Shown here: one piece after another, positions 26,801 through 37,411 of the stretch
Layout: the number at the start of each line of letters is the position of its first letter
Position numbering within the stretch: position 1 is the stretch's first letter
NCBI RefSeq assembly: GCF_963675165.1
Contig: NC_087378.1
Location: 1,237,001 to 1,301,000, forward strand
Source: Halichondria panicea
Taxonomy: Eukaryota > Porifera > Demospongiae > Suberitida > Halichondriidae
Direction: 5' to 3'
DNA: 64,000 nt
Position numbers and translations under genes: made by a program
Notes under the pieces: model-generated
The model's input: the letters and a program-made list of their open reading frames with translations, nothing else
The model's database searches: none
What the model was told of the DNA's origin: nothing

Positions 26801-28808
26801 CACAATAAATGGGTTTACAAGTATCTCTGCATTGGTGGTGGTTTGGCCTGTAATGGAGCGTAATAATTATTAGAATATAATCTCTAATAATTATGGACTC
26901 ACTTTGCTCTGTAGCAGTATATTGTGGTTCAGCGTTGTTCAGCTGGGTACGAATTTGTGTAGACCATACGGCAATTGGATTCCTATCCCCTCGTGACCGG
27001 ATGACTGCACACTCATATCGACCAGAGTGATTTCGAGAAACATTGCAGAGGAAAAGAGTGGTTGTGAAGTTTCTTACAAACTGGCTCACTTCTTGAACAT
27101 CATACCGGTAATACACATTGTTATACTCGGAGCAATGGATGTCCTGTAGCAAGAAAAGAAGATACCTTGAATATGGCTCTGTTACAGAGGGTGACCTGCT
27201 TATAGGGTGACCATGATAGGTAATGCTGCGTTGGCCTGATGTACTGATAATTAGTGGTTACCTTTTCATGGTCACTATCAGCCTCGACAGCTGGCAGCTC
27301 TTGTCCGTTCAGCGTCCACACTAGCCTATCACCAACTCCAGCTTGAGCAGACACAGACCACTGCACAGAGTCTCCTAGCTCAGGCTGTGTGCTGCGGTTG
27401 TTGTGAGTAGTTGAGTTGACATCGTACGGAATTGCAAGGGGAACAATGTCAATGATTGGTGTAACTGCAATGAAAACATTAACAATAATTAAGCCGTGGT
27501 TTTCTTTGCATGCTGTCTCCACTCACCTGCAGTCAGGTTCAATTTTATCACATTAAGCGCTGCCCTGGATGAAAAAAAGTCTAACGGAATCGAAGATTTG
27601 AATGTAAAGTTCAGCCCTGCATCCGATTCTTGAGCATTATCAATCACCAGCCATATTTGGAAGAAGAAAATATCCCGAGGGCAGATTGGCATGAAGGAAA
27701 GAATGGAGTACACTCGAATACGCTGCTTTTTCAAGTTTTCATAAGTCTCAACGTAACCAGCTACTTCACTTTTTGAACAATTCTGTACATGTAGGAAGTG
27801 TATATATATAATGGAGCTCAATTTATGCAGTGTTGACACTTACCAGAGCATCACAAAATGGATTTTCAGGAATAGAATCCAAGAGGGTTTGGCTATCGTA
27901 CGCATGAATTCCAATTGCACTAATTCCAGGTCGAATGCCACCAAAGACTAGAAAGGAGGCATACGCAACCTCCACAGTGAAATAGTAGACGTTTTGCTGA
28001 CCGATAACCATCTCATTCGTTGAGTTATGGTACGTCACATTAGGAGGACCAACAGTGGAAAGTGGAACTGAAAAAATAAGGAGAGAGTCTCTGAGCAATA
28101 GTTGATTGTAGTTCATTAATAAACTTACAAACAACGGTAACTCTAGAGAACGTCTTGGCAGTGCATGTGTCATTCTGTGATGTACAAGTGAGAGCACCTG
28201 CCTCGACAAGAAACGGTGTTGCGTGAACGGCTATGCAAGGTCCTCTAGCGCCTCTACAATCCTGTTAAATATAATTATAGTGAGATCATAATATAGTAAT
28301 TGTATTAAAGTAGCCTAGCTTACATCTCCAGTTGTGAAGTAGCGGTTTAGCTCAAGCAGTGCAGCACCTTCTGTCATATTGAGAATATTGTTGTTAGAGT
28401 CCCAGCAAATTTCAATGAGCTTAGTAGGATGGTAGAGGTTGAAGCACCAGGTGACACTTGTGTCTGGGCATTTCAACTGGCTGAAACACTTGTGAGCCCC
28501 AACTCCCCCATGTGGTAGAGGCATTACACGTACCTTAGCTATGGAGTAAACAATAGAGAGTAAACAAAATTGAATAATCCAAACTATGGAGTCTATGTAG
28601 CTGAGCATAGAATGCTGTCATAAATCTTACCTTGGGATACTCCATGCTTGGACTTTACTGAGCTGAGAAAGTTCCTTCTAGCTGTTATGTTGTCTTTGAG
28701 CATGCAAGAAATGGACTCTTGCTCCAGCTGAGGTCTCACTGCATCCTGGCAACCCACCAAGGTTGAGCTCACTAAGAGTAGTGTCAGTAGTCCTAATGAA
28801 GCAATCAT
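23832..28808 (-). CDS. Receptor tyrosine kinase, copy A, 1021 aa
   Basis: Sixteen exons: 28808-28631, 28538-28324, 28261-28129, 28067-27844, 27782-27527, 27464-27262, 27143-26903, 26847-26539, 26059-25964, 25843-25730, 25419-24842, 24784-24714, 24650-24610, 24496-24388, 24186-23904, 23846-23832; 3066 nt, open throughout. Order: signal peptide (MIASLGLLTLLLVSS), Cys-rich ectodomain shared with the secreted gene, Ig-like segment (GRYECAV), transmembrane helix near residue 500, basic juxtamembrane, EFPRERLVLLDKVLG. Kinase: GNGTFG, VAVK (~613), QEL of helix C, ~100-residue insert, HCDLAARN (~812), DFG, activation-loop EKEYYRRS, WTAPEAL, SDIWSLGVTLWEIFSYG. HRD is HCD, a non-RD loop; catalytic Asp and Asn remain. 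Tyrosine motifs YANM, YINS, YQNV suit SH2 binding. The C-terminus ETQV is a class I PDZ ligand. Ligand unknown. Confidence 0.93.
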
Positions 28809-29162
28809 GATTGGATTTCTCAGCTGCAGAGACTGTAGCAGAATGGGTCCTAGCTGCTCTCCTCATTTTTATGCAAGCTAAAACGGAAATGAACAAGCTG
28901 TGAAACCTTTCATGTGCTAAGTGGGTCGCTAAGGAGAAATCTGCACACTCAGCAAGCTTTAATTAAACCTGGCCTTTACAATAAGAATAGCTTTCCTTCA
29001 GGCCGTATTTCTGATGAGGTAGACACACCAGAGGAGACCAAAATCAATCACCAAAGCTATCTCAAGTGAGTATAAAGATACCAAAATAATTATTGCCTCC
29101 AAATATAAAATTACAAGCACATGCTCACGTACGAAGGCTCCACCTACACACACACACCAGAT
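28809..29162. promoter_or_regulatory. Head-to-head promoter region, RTK A (-) / GPAT 5' half A (+)
   Basis: 354 bp between divergent start codons, containing CA repeats next to the GPAT start. The copy B equivalent (45083-45455) is about 20 bp longer. Co-regulation is possible but only positional. Confidence 0.4.
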
Positions 29163-29868
29163 ATGAGTTTCCATGACCCCCTCTTCAAGCTGTTCCAAGT
29201 TGGGTTCACATTCTGGTTGGGACTGATTGCTTACAGCTTCATCTCAGCTCTCTTCAACTTATGCATCTTCCGTAAAACATACCTTGAAATCCTTCGATAT
29301 TTGTATAGGGTACGTTTATAATTAGTGTGCTACAGTTAGGTACTACCTCAGTATGAAGCACATGCAATGGTGATTACATGACTGTATATGCATATATCCA
29401 ACACACGTTAAGTGAATAGTTGCTAAATTCGTTCCATTCTGAGTGGGTGTGGTGTACCTGTTTGAGTGGGTGGGGTGTACCTGTGTGAGTGGGTGTGGTG
29501 TACCAGTATGAGTGGGCGGCCTCATTGTCTGTTTTGTGATTGTGCAGCTGTTAGGGTTCAAGATAAGGTCATCCTTCCAGGCCAACAATCTTGAAGGTAA
29601 CTAAGTTACACAAGACTGAAACCATCCACCATGGATATTATCCATCAGTTAGATTTTCTGTTATATGTAATGTTTTCATTATCCGGCCCCGACAGATCGC
29701 CGTGGTTCCCTTTCTGTGCCTCGAACAAGATCGTTTGCTACTTTCAGGCACACCTTCAAGATTGACGATGCTTGCAGTTTTGTCACCGACGGAATTGGGG
29801 TGAGTCAAATTAAAGTCAATAGGATAATTACTGTACTAGCTACCAGGTTTGTGATATGTATATACAGT

Positions 29869-30269
29869 AGACTCTCGCTAATCCGAATAGAACGGGACCA
29901 GACTCCATCCGAATACATGAAATTTCCCGATTAACGGATGTCATTAAGTGATTATGAAATCATTAACAAAGCCACTGCATGTGTACAGATATAAAGGCTA
30001 TTACTGTGGCCAGAAGGGAACCTGCTATAGCTAGAATAGTCTTTTATCTCAACTTTCTCTCCAATAGAGTGAGTCTTGTGAGCTCTCTTAGTTTTCTTTG
30101 CAGTGGCCATTGTACTAAGAGCACGTTATTGCTGATTTAGCAAAGTAAGCTAGTACGCATGCGCAATAGTCTATTCTACTGACATGCCCCTCCTCTTTTC
30201 ATTTTACCGGTTTGCCGGATTTGAGAGGTTTCAGACTAAAGGGGTCCGGATTAGTGAGGGTCTACTGTA
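29869..30269. mobile_element. pogo/Tigger-like non-autonomous element
   Basis: CAGTAGACTCTCGCTAATCC at the left and GGATTAGTGAGGGTCTACTG at the right, flanked by TA, are typical Tc1/mariner-pogo ends; ~400 bp with no transposase. It also contains ATACATGAAATTTCCCGATT and CCGGTTTGCCGGATTTG subterminal blocks. The copy B equivalent is 46159-46563. Confidence 0.75.
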
Positions 30270-30462
30270 GCTTTAATAATTGAACAGTTACCAGCCCAAT
30301 AGCTTTGTACTGTAGCTTAATTGGCTGGCTGAGCATTAGAGATTTACACGTAGCAGTATCTACACATTTGGTGTTACATAAAGTACAATATCGTGTAGAT
30401 TTGCCAATAACAAAACCACAATAATGGATTGCCATGTATAATGTATAATATTATTGTTGTCA

Positions 30463-30645
30463 CTACCGTATAGTGGGTGATTTTCATGAGTAAAAAAGTT
30501 TGTTTGCTTTAATATGTGCACTGTAATGTATGTGTTCCGGTAAACCACGCCTAGGTTTTTGTGAGGAAAATGTTTGCCGAGGTTGGCTTTCCCATGAATA
30601 ACAACGAATTTTTTTACCCTACGAAAATTATTGCTCTATGGTAAT
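30463..30645. mobile_element. MITE, GTATAGCGGGTAATTTTCG family, degenerate
   Basis: CCGTATAGTGGGTGATTTTC at the left and ACGAAAATTATTGC..ATGG at the right, with TTTTTTACCC inside. It is the same family as 14805-15010 and matches 46766-46971 in copy B. Confidence 0.65.
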
Positions 30646-32415
30646 TAGTAGCAGGCTGAAAATTCTTCTCTGTTGCTACACTAGCTACAATTGTGACCAT
30701 ACAATTATAGTCTCTGTACCAATGACCCTCCGAGCTGGAATCGTATCAACTCGAGCAAGTCTCTAGCTTCCATGTTATTCTCCTTCTGATGATATAATTG
30801 AAAGGGGGGGGGGGGATTTTTGCTCCAGTGTGAAGAGATTTACCCCTCTCCCTGATGCAGGTGATAGTGGATGATGAGGTGACCAAGAGCTTCTCTACAG
30901 AGGAGGTGGAGGAATGGAACTTCCTCACCCGAACACAGGTGCATGTCAGTATGAGGTGAGCTCTAGTAGAGAGGGACCCCGTCACAAGTCACTAGCCTTA
31001 GGCTGTGTGTGCATACCTTTGCATAGTGAATGATCACACCTTCTGCCTTAAATATCGTAGGTGGCAATTTTTATGGATAGAAGTCGTTGGACAAGCAATG
31101 CTAAATGTTTCCCCTCTCCCCCAAATTCAAATCCATTTGTTTCTCCACACAGTTTGAAGGTGGAGCTCCTCCTACTCCTGTCCATTGTCTTCAGGTTTGG
31201 ACTGTTTTTCTTCGTAAGGTGTGCATTGTATGGGTATATGCTATTACTGGAAGGCCACTAGGTACATACATGTAATTTTAAATTTAAAGGCCATTGTAGT
31301 TTGTTGATTTTCAGTATTTGATCATTTACTTATGAATGTTGGGGAAACTATTCAATGGTGCTACCGGCCAGGTGTGGACATTTCCAGCTCTATTAATTTA
31401 TATGGCGAAAGTGGTCCTCTTTGCTTTGTGTGTGTGGCTTTTGCCCCACTTCCCTCCATCAATAGCACTGTTTATACCGCCTCTTTAACCTTATTGCCCC
31501 TGAGTCTTTCATTCATTCAGTCTGCATCTGTACTGGGAAAATGAGGGTAAGAAATTGAATTATGCACTGGAAATGGTTAGAATGTGACAAGATGTTGGGT
31601 TTGGGGGAATTCAATAGTTGGGCTTTTGTTTTCTCCTGGTATGTTATCAATCTACCAAACTTCCATGCTGGATTCATCAATTGGCTTTGTGACTGTTTTC
31701 CTCCAGCTTCATGGTGGATGTGTGCCCTTTTGATGTGTGCCTTTTTAACCATGGCAGTAGAATTGGGAGACTCTGCCCCTTACGCATGTCCATTGTTACA
31801 CTGGAGTGGATTCCTATTACCAACATGGTCCCTTTAGGAGCATGTACAGTAACCCAGGGGTCATACTATATGTGATAAAATTATGAGATGGGAGCAATTT
31901 ATGATGGAAATGTTGTCCCTCTCTCCCTCCAGATTGCCGATAGGTATTGTGAGCTTGCTCTGGCTGTTGGGGACTATGTGTGTCTTCTCTGTCCTCAACA
32001 GCGTCTGCCCCCACTCTCCGTGAGTCAGTCTCCTTCTTGCATGTACTGTGCGTGTGTGTCTCCGTGAGTCAGTCTCCTTGCATGTGTATCATGTACATAG
32101 TTTCCACCTAGAACAAACCATTTTAAAATTGAAAATTCTAGGTCTAGACTTGAGTTATGGGCCAACAAATAGTTCCAATGCAAGCTGTATTAATTACGTT
32201 GTGTGGCTTTGCAGACAAAGCTATAATTAAAACCACATACAATAGCACCGCCAATCCTATGCACAACCTACTACATGGTTGTACTCTAATTACTAACGTT
32301 ACCCCCTCCACCTCTCTCCCCCCAGACTGAAGAATAAGGCTGAGCGCTACTGTTCCATCGTCTGCTGTAGACTACTAGCACAGACCTTCTCTGCAGTCAT
32401 CAGCATTCACAATCC

Positions 32416-33261
32416 GTAAGTCCACTGGTTGGTTGCTTAGTAACTATCTGGTGGGAGAATCACTTTGTGGGTACTGTATTCCCAGAGGAAGTATATATGT
32501 ATGACACTTTTTTAATTGAATTCCCATTGTGATGACGCGTGCCTAGCTGCTTGCCACGACAAACTCTAGGCTTGTAGAATGCTTGTAACTGACTGTTTAG
32601 CTAGCTCTGTACAAGGTCTCTATGGCTAGCTATAGTGTTTCTTCAGCTGAGGTCCAGGTTAAAACTCGTTTAAATATTTTTTAATGGTGCAGTGTTCTCA
32701 CCTCTTGTAGCAATATTTCGTAACTGAATAGCAAGGGGTTCACTGGAGCTCAACGACGGAAACAGTTTGATCTAGGTCTAACTATACTACCCTTGATTTT
32801 GAAAAGCCTTAATTAGTCACAGAATAACAGAGTTGTTATTGGGAACACATTACGTACATTGAAAACCATGTCGAAATAGATTGGAATGCGATTAAAAGAG
32901 AGCTCACGAGATGCGTGTCGTACCTCCTCTGCTGTATTCTAGTCTCGTGGCCACACTCCTCCTTAGGGGAGATAGTCTGGCCAACAGAGTCACTTTTCTT
33001 GGTTCTCAGATGTCCAAAAAATGGGTGTTACTGAAATGGGCGTGGTGACGATGCTAACACTGGCTAGTTATTTATTACTCCCGTACAGATTTTTAATGAT
33101 GTTCTGTACTTGAAATAACATTTTTAGTTGATGTATATCAGAATTTAACTTAGCCATTGCCTAACTGGCAAAGACAAAGGTCAAATACTACCAACCTCCT
33201 CTGTGAGGTGGAGTCATGTGATAGATTCTTTTGGAGCAAGAAAAAATGACTCTAATTCCAG
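32416..33261. other. Sequence after GPAT exon 7 (copy A)
   Basis: Former GPAT intron 7, repeated in copy B from 48832. It holds no recognised gene. A short hydrophobic reading frame at about 33018-33088 (MGVVTMLTLASYLLL) is conserved between copies and could be a signal-peptide exon of the Ig/FN3 receptor, but its donor phase does not match the next candidate exon. Confidence 0.35.
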
Positions 33262-33367
33262 ACCCTCTCCGTGGCACCTATCAGATCACATGCAAGGGAG
33301 TGGTCTGGCCCCAGTGTAATGGCTGGTTTTTAGGCTACAAACAGTGTAAGCATGTTGACCAATATCC

Positions 33368-33592
33368 TTAAGTTATGCCCTTTTTGTCGAATACTTTCAG
33401 TACCTTTATCATGGTTATCATGGTGGTGTGGTGATCTACCTCCCTTTTATATATGGCTGCTCCATTGTCAGAGCAGTTTCTAAAGTTGAGGTGAAACAAG
33501 CTGGCTTCTGCTATCTGGCTGTCTAACAACACCATGGAGAGTAATACCAAGCTCAGATAACTTATAGAAGTCATTGCCTCACTCCTTGTCAT
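33368..33592 (-). CDS. Possible small secreted ORF or first exon in the inter-copy spacer
   Basis: Minus-strand frame starting at 33592 or 33574 with a signal-peptide-like start (MTSISYLSLVLLSMVLLD, then SQIAEA) followed by about 45 ordinary residues (FRNCSDNGAAIYKRE). The signal-peptide part lies in the 197-bp spacer unique to this junction. The homologous frame at the end of copy B (49764-49949) has lost it. Could be an exon 1 with donor GAGGTAGAT near 33440. No homologue recognised. Confidence 0.25.
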   Translation of the reverse strand: MTRSEAMTSISYLSLVLLSMVLLDSQIAEASLFHLNFRNCSDNGAAIYKREVDHHTTMITMIKVLKVFDKKGIT

Positions 33593-36199
33593 TTGTGAAG
33601 TCTCTTTTTCTGCAGGTAGATCTAGTTTTATGTGCATTGCACAGCAACTAGCTGAGCTCACTCCATTTTCTATGCAGATTCTTACTTGCTTGTGGAAAGC
33701 AGTGAACAAAGATTACAAAACAACTCCATTGTTGATCCGAGCACCATATCGAGTGTGAATGGGATCAGATGCTGTGGTGATGTAGTTGATACCTGGAGCT
33801 ACCCTAATGGATCAATTATCAGATTGAGAGGAGACCTTCTTGTAGTTACTAGAAGACCATTGTGTGTTCGGATGCATTTAGAGACTGATTCTGTGTTCAG
33901 TGAATTCACAGCAAGTGTTGAGGGTGTGTACACTTGCAACACTCGAGACTCTGATGGCCTACAGCAATTATTGTTCATTGGCATCTACACAACAGACAGT
34001 TATCAAAACTCATGTAAGTGGTATACTCTGTATTCGTACTATTGATTCATTTGTTCATTAACACAGTCGGACCAGTTCTCACGGACAATGTCACAGTGGA
34101 GCTACTCTCCTCCCACGTCCACTACCCGCCCTCATTCTCACTCCACTGCCCCACAACCAGCTACCCTCCAACCACCGTCTTTTGGTCACTGGATGTAGCA
34201 GGCAACAACATTCAACTTCCAAACTACTCGTCTAAGATCATCACAGACAAACTCGCAACCAATTACAACAACAGTTTAACAGTCAATAATCTCACATTTT
34301 CAGGAAGACTAACCTTCACTTGTACTGTCACCAATAGCAGAGGGTCAATGAATGCCAGCAGGACTCTACTTGGTAAGACTATAATATTTATTTAGTAAAG
34401 GGGTAACATTTATTATTTTGTAGTTCCGTCTGGTCCCCCTACTGATCTGAGTGTGGGTGCCTCTGGAAGCAATGAGGTGATAGTGATATGGACTCCTCCT
34501 GAGAATGTACTGGGCTACACGATGGCCTACACCACTGGAGGGCCCACTGGCTTCAAGTTTTTTGATGACTATATTGGCGACAATGCTACATTGATGGACG
34601 TAATAGCTGGTGAGAAGTATTCCATCACGATGCAGGCTTTTGGTGATCTTCCCGGCCCCATCAGTAATCCAATTACAATCACCCTCCGAGGTATATTCTT
34701 ACAACTGTAATATTAAAGTACACCTACAGAGGAAATTCGAAGTGTTTATATTTTGAAATTGAATAGCATTTCATTTGGCTTCTCTTCTCCAGCTGTACCT
34801 GCCCCCTCCATTAGTAGTGTCACCACTCTCTCCTCCACCAGTATCGACGTGCAGTGGATCATACCTAACACAACTGACATCATCACTGGTTTCCAAGTAT
34901 CTTACGCCCCCCGGAACAATCAATGTATATAGGGATCAGGTCGGACAGGCAGGTGGTGGTTGGAGGGCAGGCCAGACATCACTCTCTCACTGGGTTGCAA
35001 AAAGGTGTGAAATATACTATCACTGTGCAGGCCAGAGGAGAGCAGGGCTATGGGGAGCACTCTATTCTTATAGTAGGAAAAACCCTCGATGATGGTGAGC
35101 CATTTTTTATATTGTTGTAAACGTCTCCAATGTTAATGCCCTATAGATCATAATTATAATTCTTGGTTAAACTCAATATCTATGTTCTTTCCGTCTTTAT
35201 ACACAGTGCCCACAGCTCCACCCATGAAATGTTACTGCCATGCTCTCAGTGTCAGGAATAGTAGTGTCCTGGTTGGAAACTCCTTGCGAACACATCAACT
35301 CACTGGCAGGTCTCACTGGCTTTATGGTGCGGTACAGACCTAAGGGTGAGGGGTGGCTGTACACTGAGCCAGACGACCCAGCTGCTAGGAATGTTACCAT
35401 CACTACTGGAATCACCATACTGGTGGTGTATGAGTTTCAAGTGGCAGCTGTGAATGCAGAGGGTGTTGGTCCCTACAGCTCATCAGTGACTCCCTCGGTA
35501 GTCCCAACTGCAGGTATTGAAGCAGTTCATGCTGTACGATATAATTATTGTGAATATTTGTATTGCGTAATTGTATGATGAAATTCACGTTTATTTTGTG
35601 ACTCTCCGGGGGAACCGTTCTCAACACAATAGAGAGCAGCACAACAGAGAGCGGCACAACAGAGAGCAGCACAACAGAGAGTGGCACAACAGAGAGCAGC
35701 ACAACAGAGACAGAGAGCAGCACAACAGAGAGCAGCACAACAGAGAGCAGCACAACAAAGAGCATTCCAGATACAGGTACAGTTGAGGAACTTATTGGTG
35801 GACTAATCAGCTAAAATATCTGACCTTAACTGTTGTGCTAATTGTGGTACGATATTGTGAATATTTGTAATTTTCTTAATGTTGTGATCGTGCATATTGC
35901 TATGCACAATCCATACCTGCACTCACAGCGAACTCCTCCAGACTGATAGGTGGAGTTATAGCACTCGCACTTGTGGTCGTTCTACTGGTAATTGTCATTA
36001 TAATTGCCTTCTTCAGCTGTTGTATATGGTGAGTAGTTACTGTAATTTCCAAGGCACTATTTGGCTTTATTGGCATCTTGGCTGTTTTATAGGCATGTGG
36101 TGCATTTATTATTAAGTCAACCAAAACAAAGGTTGTTTAGCATGTGTACCATTTCCAAAAGCAATGCCTTTTGTTCAATGATAATAATTATTGTGTGTA

Positions 36200-36354
36200 T
36201 ACCGTATAGCGAGTGTATTTTGAGGGTATAAACTTTCGCGGAAAGACGTACGAGCTAGACCATTAGAAAAGTTTTAATTTTCACGGAATAGCAGCCTTTT
36301 TGCAGTATGCTTAATAATGAACATTTATACCCTCGAAATATACCCGCTATACGG
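36200..36354. mobile_element. Palindromic MITE, TATAGCGAGTGTATTTCGAGG family (copy B)
   Basis: Counterpart of 19277-19431, in the same intron of the receptor gene. Confidence 0.85.
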
Positions 36355-36426
36355 TGCGGTACATATACATTCCTGACTATCATTCTGTAGGAAACACAAA
36401 ACAAGAGCAATGTTTGGAATTTATGG

Positions 36427-36750
36427 GTATGTGTATAGTCGTGTTATCATTGATGGGTATGCGTATAGTCGTGTTATCATTGATGGGTATGTGTATAGTC
36501 GTGTTATCATTGATGGGTATGTGTATAGTCGTGTTATCATTGATGGGTATGCGTATAGTCGTGTTATCATTGATGGGTATGCGTATAGTCGTGTTATCAT
36601 TGATGGGTATGCGTATAGTCGTGTTATCATTGATGGGTATGCGTATAGTCGTGTTATCATTGATGGGTATGCGTATAGTCGTGTTATCATTGATGGGTAT
36701 GCGTATAGCCGTGTTATCATTGATGGGTATGTGTATAGCCGTGTTATCAT
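36427..36750. repeat. 30-bp minisatellite in receptor B intron (~11 units)
   Basis: Same unit as 19507-20430, again starting at the donor of the 36-nt exon. The units are more homogeneous (mostly GCGTATAGTC). Confidence 0.93.
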
Positions 36751-37336
36751 TAATGTATACACCTTTGTACTCTCAATCTAGTGATCCTTCTTCAAAAATT
36801 CCAATGGAAGAATGTCAAGCTTATGCAGTGCTAGCACAACAAAGAAGCGGTAGTGGAAAACCAGACCAATATCAAACGGTTCAGAAGAAGAAGAACATGT
36901 GTATGAGTATATGGACCCTTTATGAGAATTATAGCAAGTCCATCATTTAGTGTACAGTGTTGTATCTGTGTTTGTTTGTACAGTGATATCTGTTTGCATA
37001 ATAAATGATGTTTCCTATTGTTGTATTGTTGCTAATTAACTTGAAGAGCCGCCATCAATTAATTTTTCGATAAAAATTACATGATGCATTGTGAGCTTAA
37101 TTATCGAATATATGCAAACACTTAAGTGGGTTGAATTGATTTCTAGGAAAAGAGTACAGGCTGTGTGAGACCGACACCTACTGCATGTTTTGGTGGTGAC
37201 CATTGGTGGCTCTTCACTGAGTTTGCACACATGTGTATCCTTAGAGACAGTCATGTGAATCATGATCGATAGTCCAGTACATGCATAGTTTATACGATTG
37301 TAATAGCTATATGATGAGAAAAGGAACTGGAGTTCG

Positions 37337-37344
37337 TATATAAG
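37337..37344 (+). promoter_or_regulatory. TATA box of secreted gene B
   Basis: TATATAAG 75 bp upstream of ATG 37412, conserved with copy A. Confidence 0.6.
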
Positions 37345-37411
37345 TTTAGAGCATGATCAGTAAGTCAATTGATCTAAGAATTGCGAGTGAAAATCAGAAA
37401 CATCTACCATT

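Larger units (their letters stand above)
29163..32415 (+). pseudogene. Orphan 5' half of a GPAT3/4-type acyltransferase (copy A, 7 exons)
   Basis: Exons 29163-29309, 29548-29596, 29696-29799, 30861-30955, 31153-31218, 31933-32019, 32326-32415, 638 nt with no stop. They encode the N-terminal membrane region, FKIDDACSFVTDGIG, EEWNFLTRTQ and the helical RFGLFFFVRLPIGIVSLLW block, but none of the acyltransferase motifs. All exon lengths equal those of copy B, which alone is adjacent to the catalytic exons. The donor at 32416 is intact, so long-range splicing to 52523 is formally possible (phase 2 matches). Start ATG 29163 is preferred: an upstream in-frame ATG in copy A is put out of frame in copy B by a 10-bp CA-repeat difference. 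Confidence 0.82.
15170..33520. repeat. Tandem segmental duplication, copy A
   Basis: Near-identical over its length to copy B (33718-49970). It contains receptor (+), secreted protein (+), RTK (-) and GPAT 5' half (+). It is longer than B because of two inserted elements (about 15.49-16.35 and 17.06-17.57 kb), a longer coding stalk and a longer 30-bp array. Left edge: homology with B starts at 15170 inside the first Ig exon, three bases after TTA. Right edge: CTATCTGGCT at 33511-33520, after which A and B diverge. Confidence 0.93.
33262..36950 (+). pseudogene. Ig/FN3 type I receptor, copy B (frame breaks in FN3 2/3 and tail)
   Basis: Exons: candidate 33262-33345 (GTYQITCKGVVWPQC), 33678-34013 (Ig 1, complete), 34067-34372 (Ig 2), 34424-34690 (FN3 1, intact here), 34793-35094 (FN3 2), 35207-35513 (FN3 3), 35633-35776 (stalk, 144 nt), 35929-36028 (transmembrane, GGVIALALVVVLLVIVIII), 36391-36426, 36782-36950. 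FN3 2 has two extra bases near 34930, making an immediate in-frame TAG after NNQCI. FN3 3 has one extra base near 35227; together these would restore frame but for the stop. The tail exon has two extra bases near 36870, replacing the HVYEYMDPL end with an unrelated basic end. It may be a pseudogene, a truncated soluble form, or contain sequence errors. The transmembrane exon is unrelated to that of copy A. AATAAA at 37000. Confidence 0.72.

Noticed and set aside
29121-29162. Upstream ATG at 29121 as GPAT start (14 extra residues)
   Set aside because: A CA-repeat length difference puts this ATG out of frame in copy B, the copy that carries the functional gene.
33799-33984. Minus-strand frame over the Ig 1 exon, considered as upstream PTP coding sequence
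   Set aside because: It has no PTP motif, would need a ~20-nt intron to reach the PTP fragment, and is present in copy B where there is no PTP. The sense frame has the Ig signature GVYTC.
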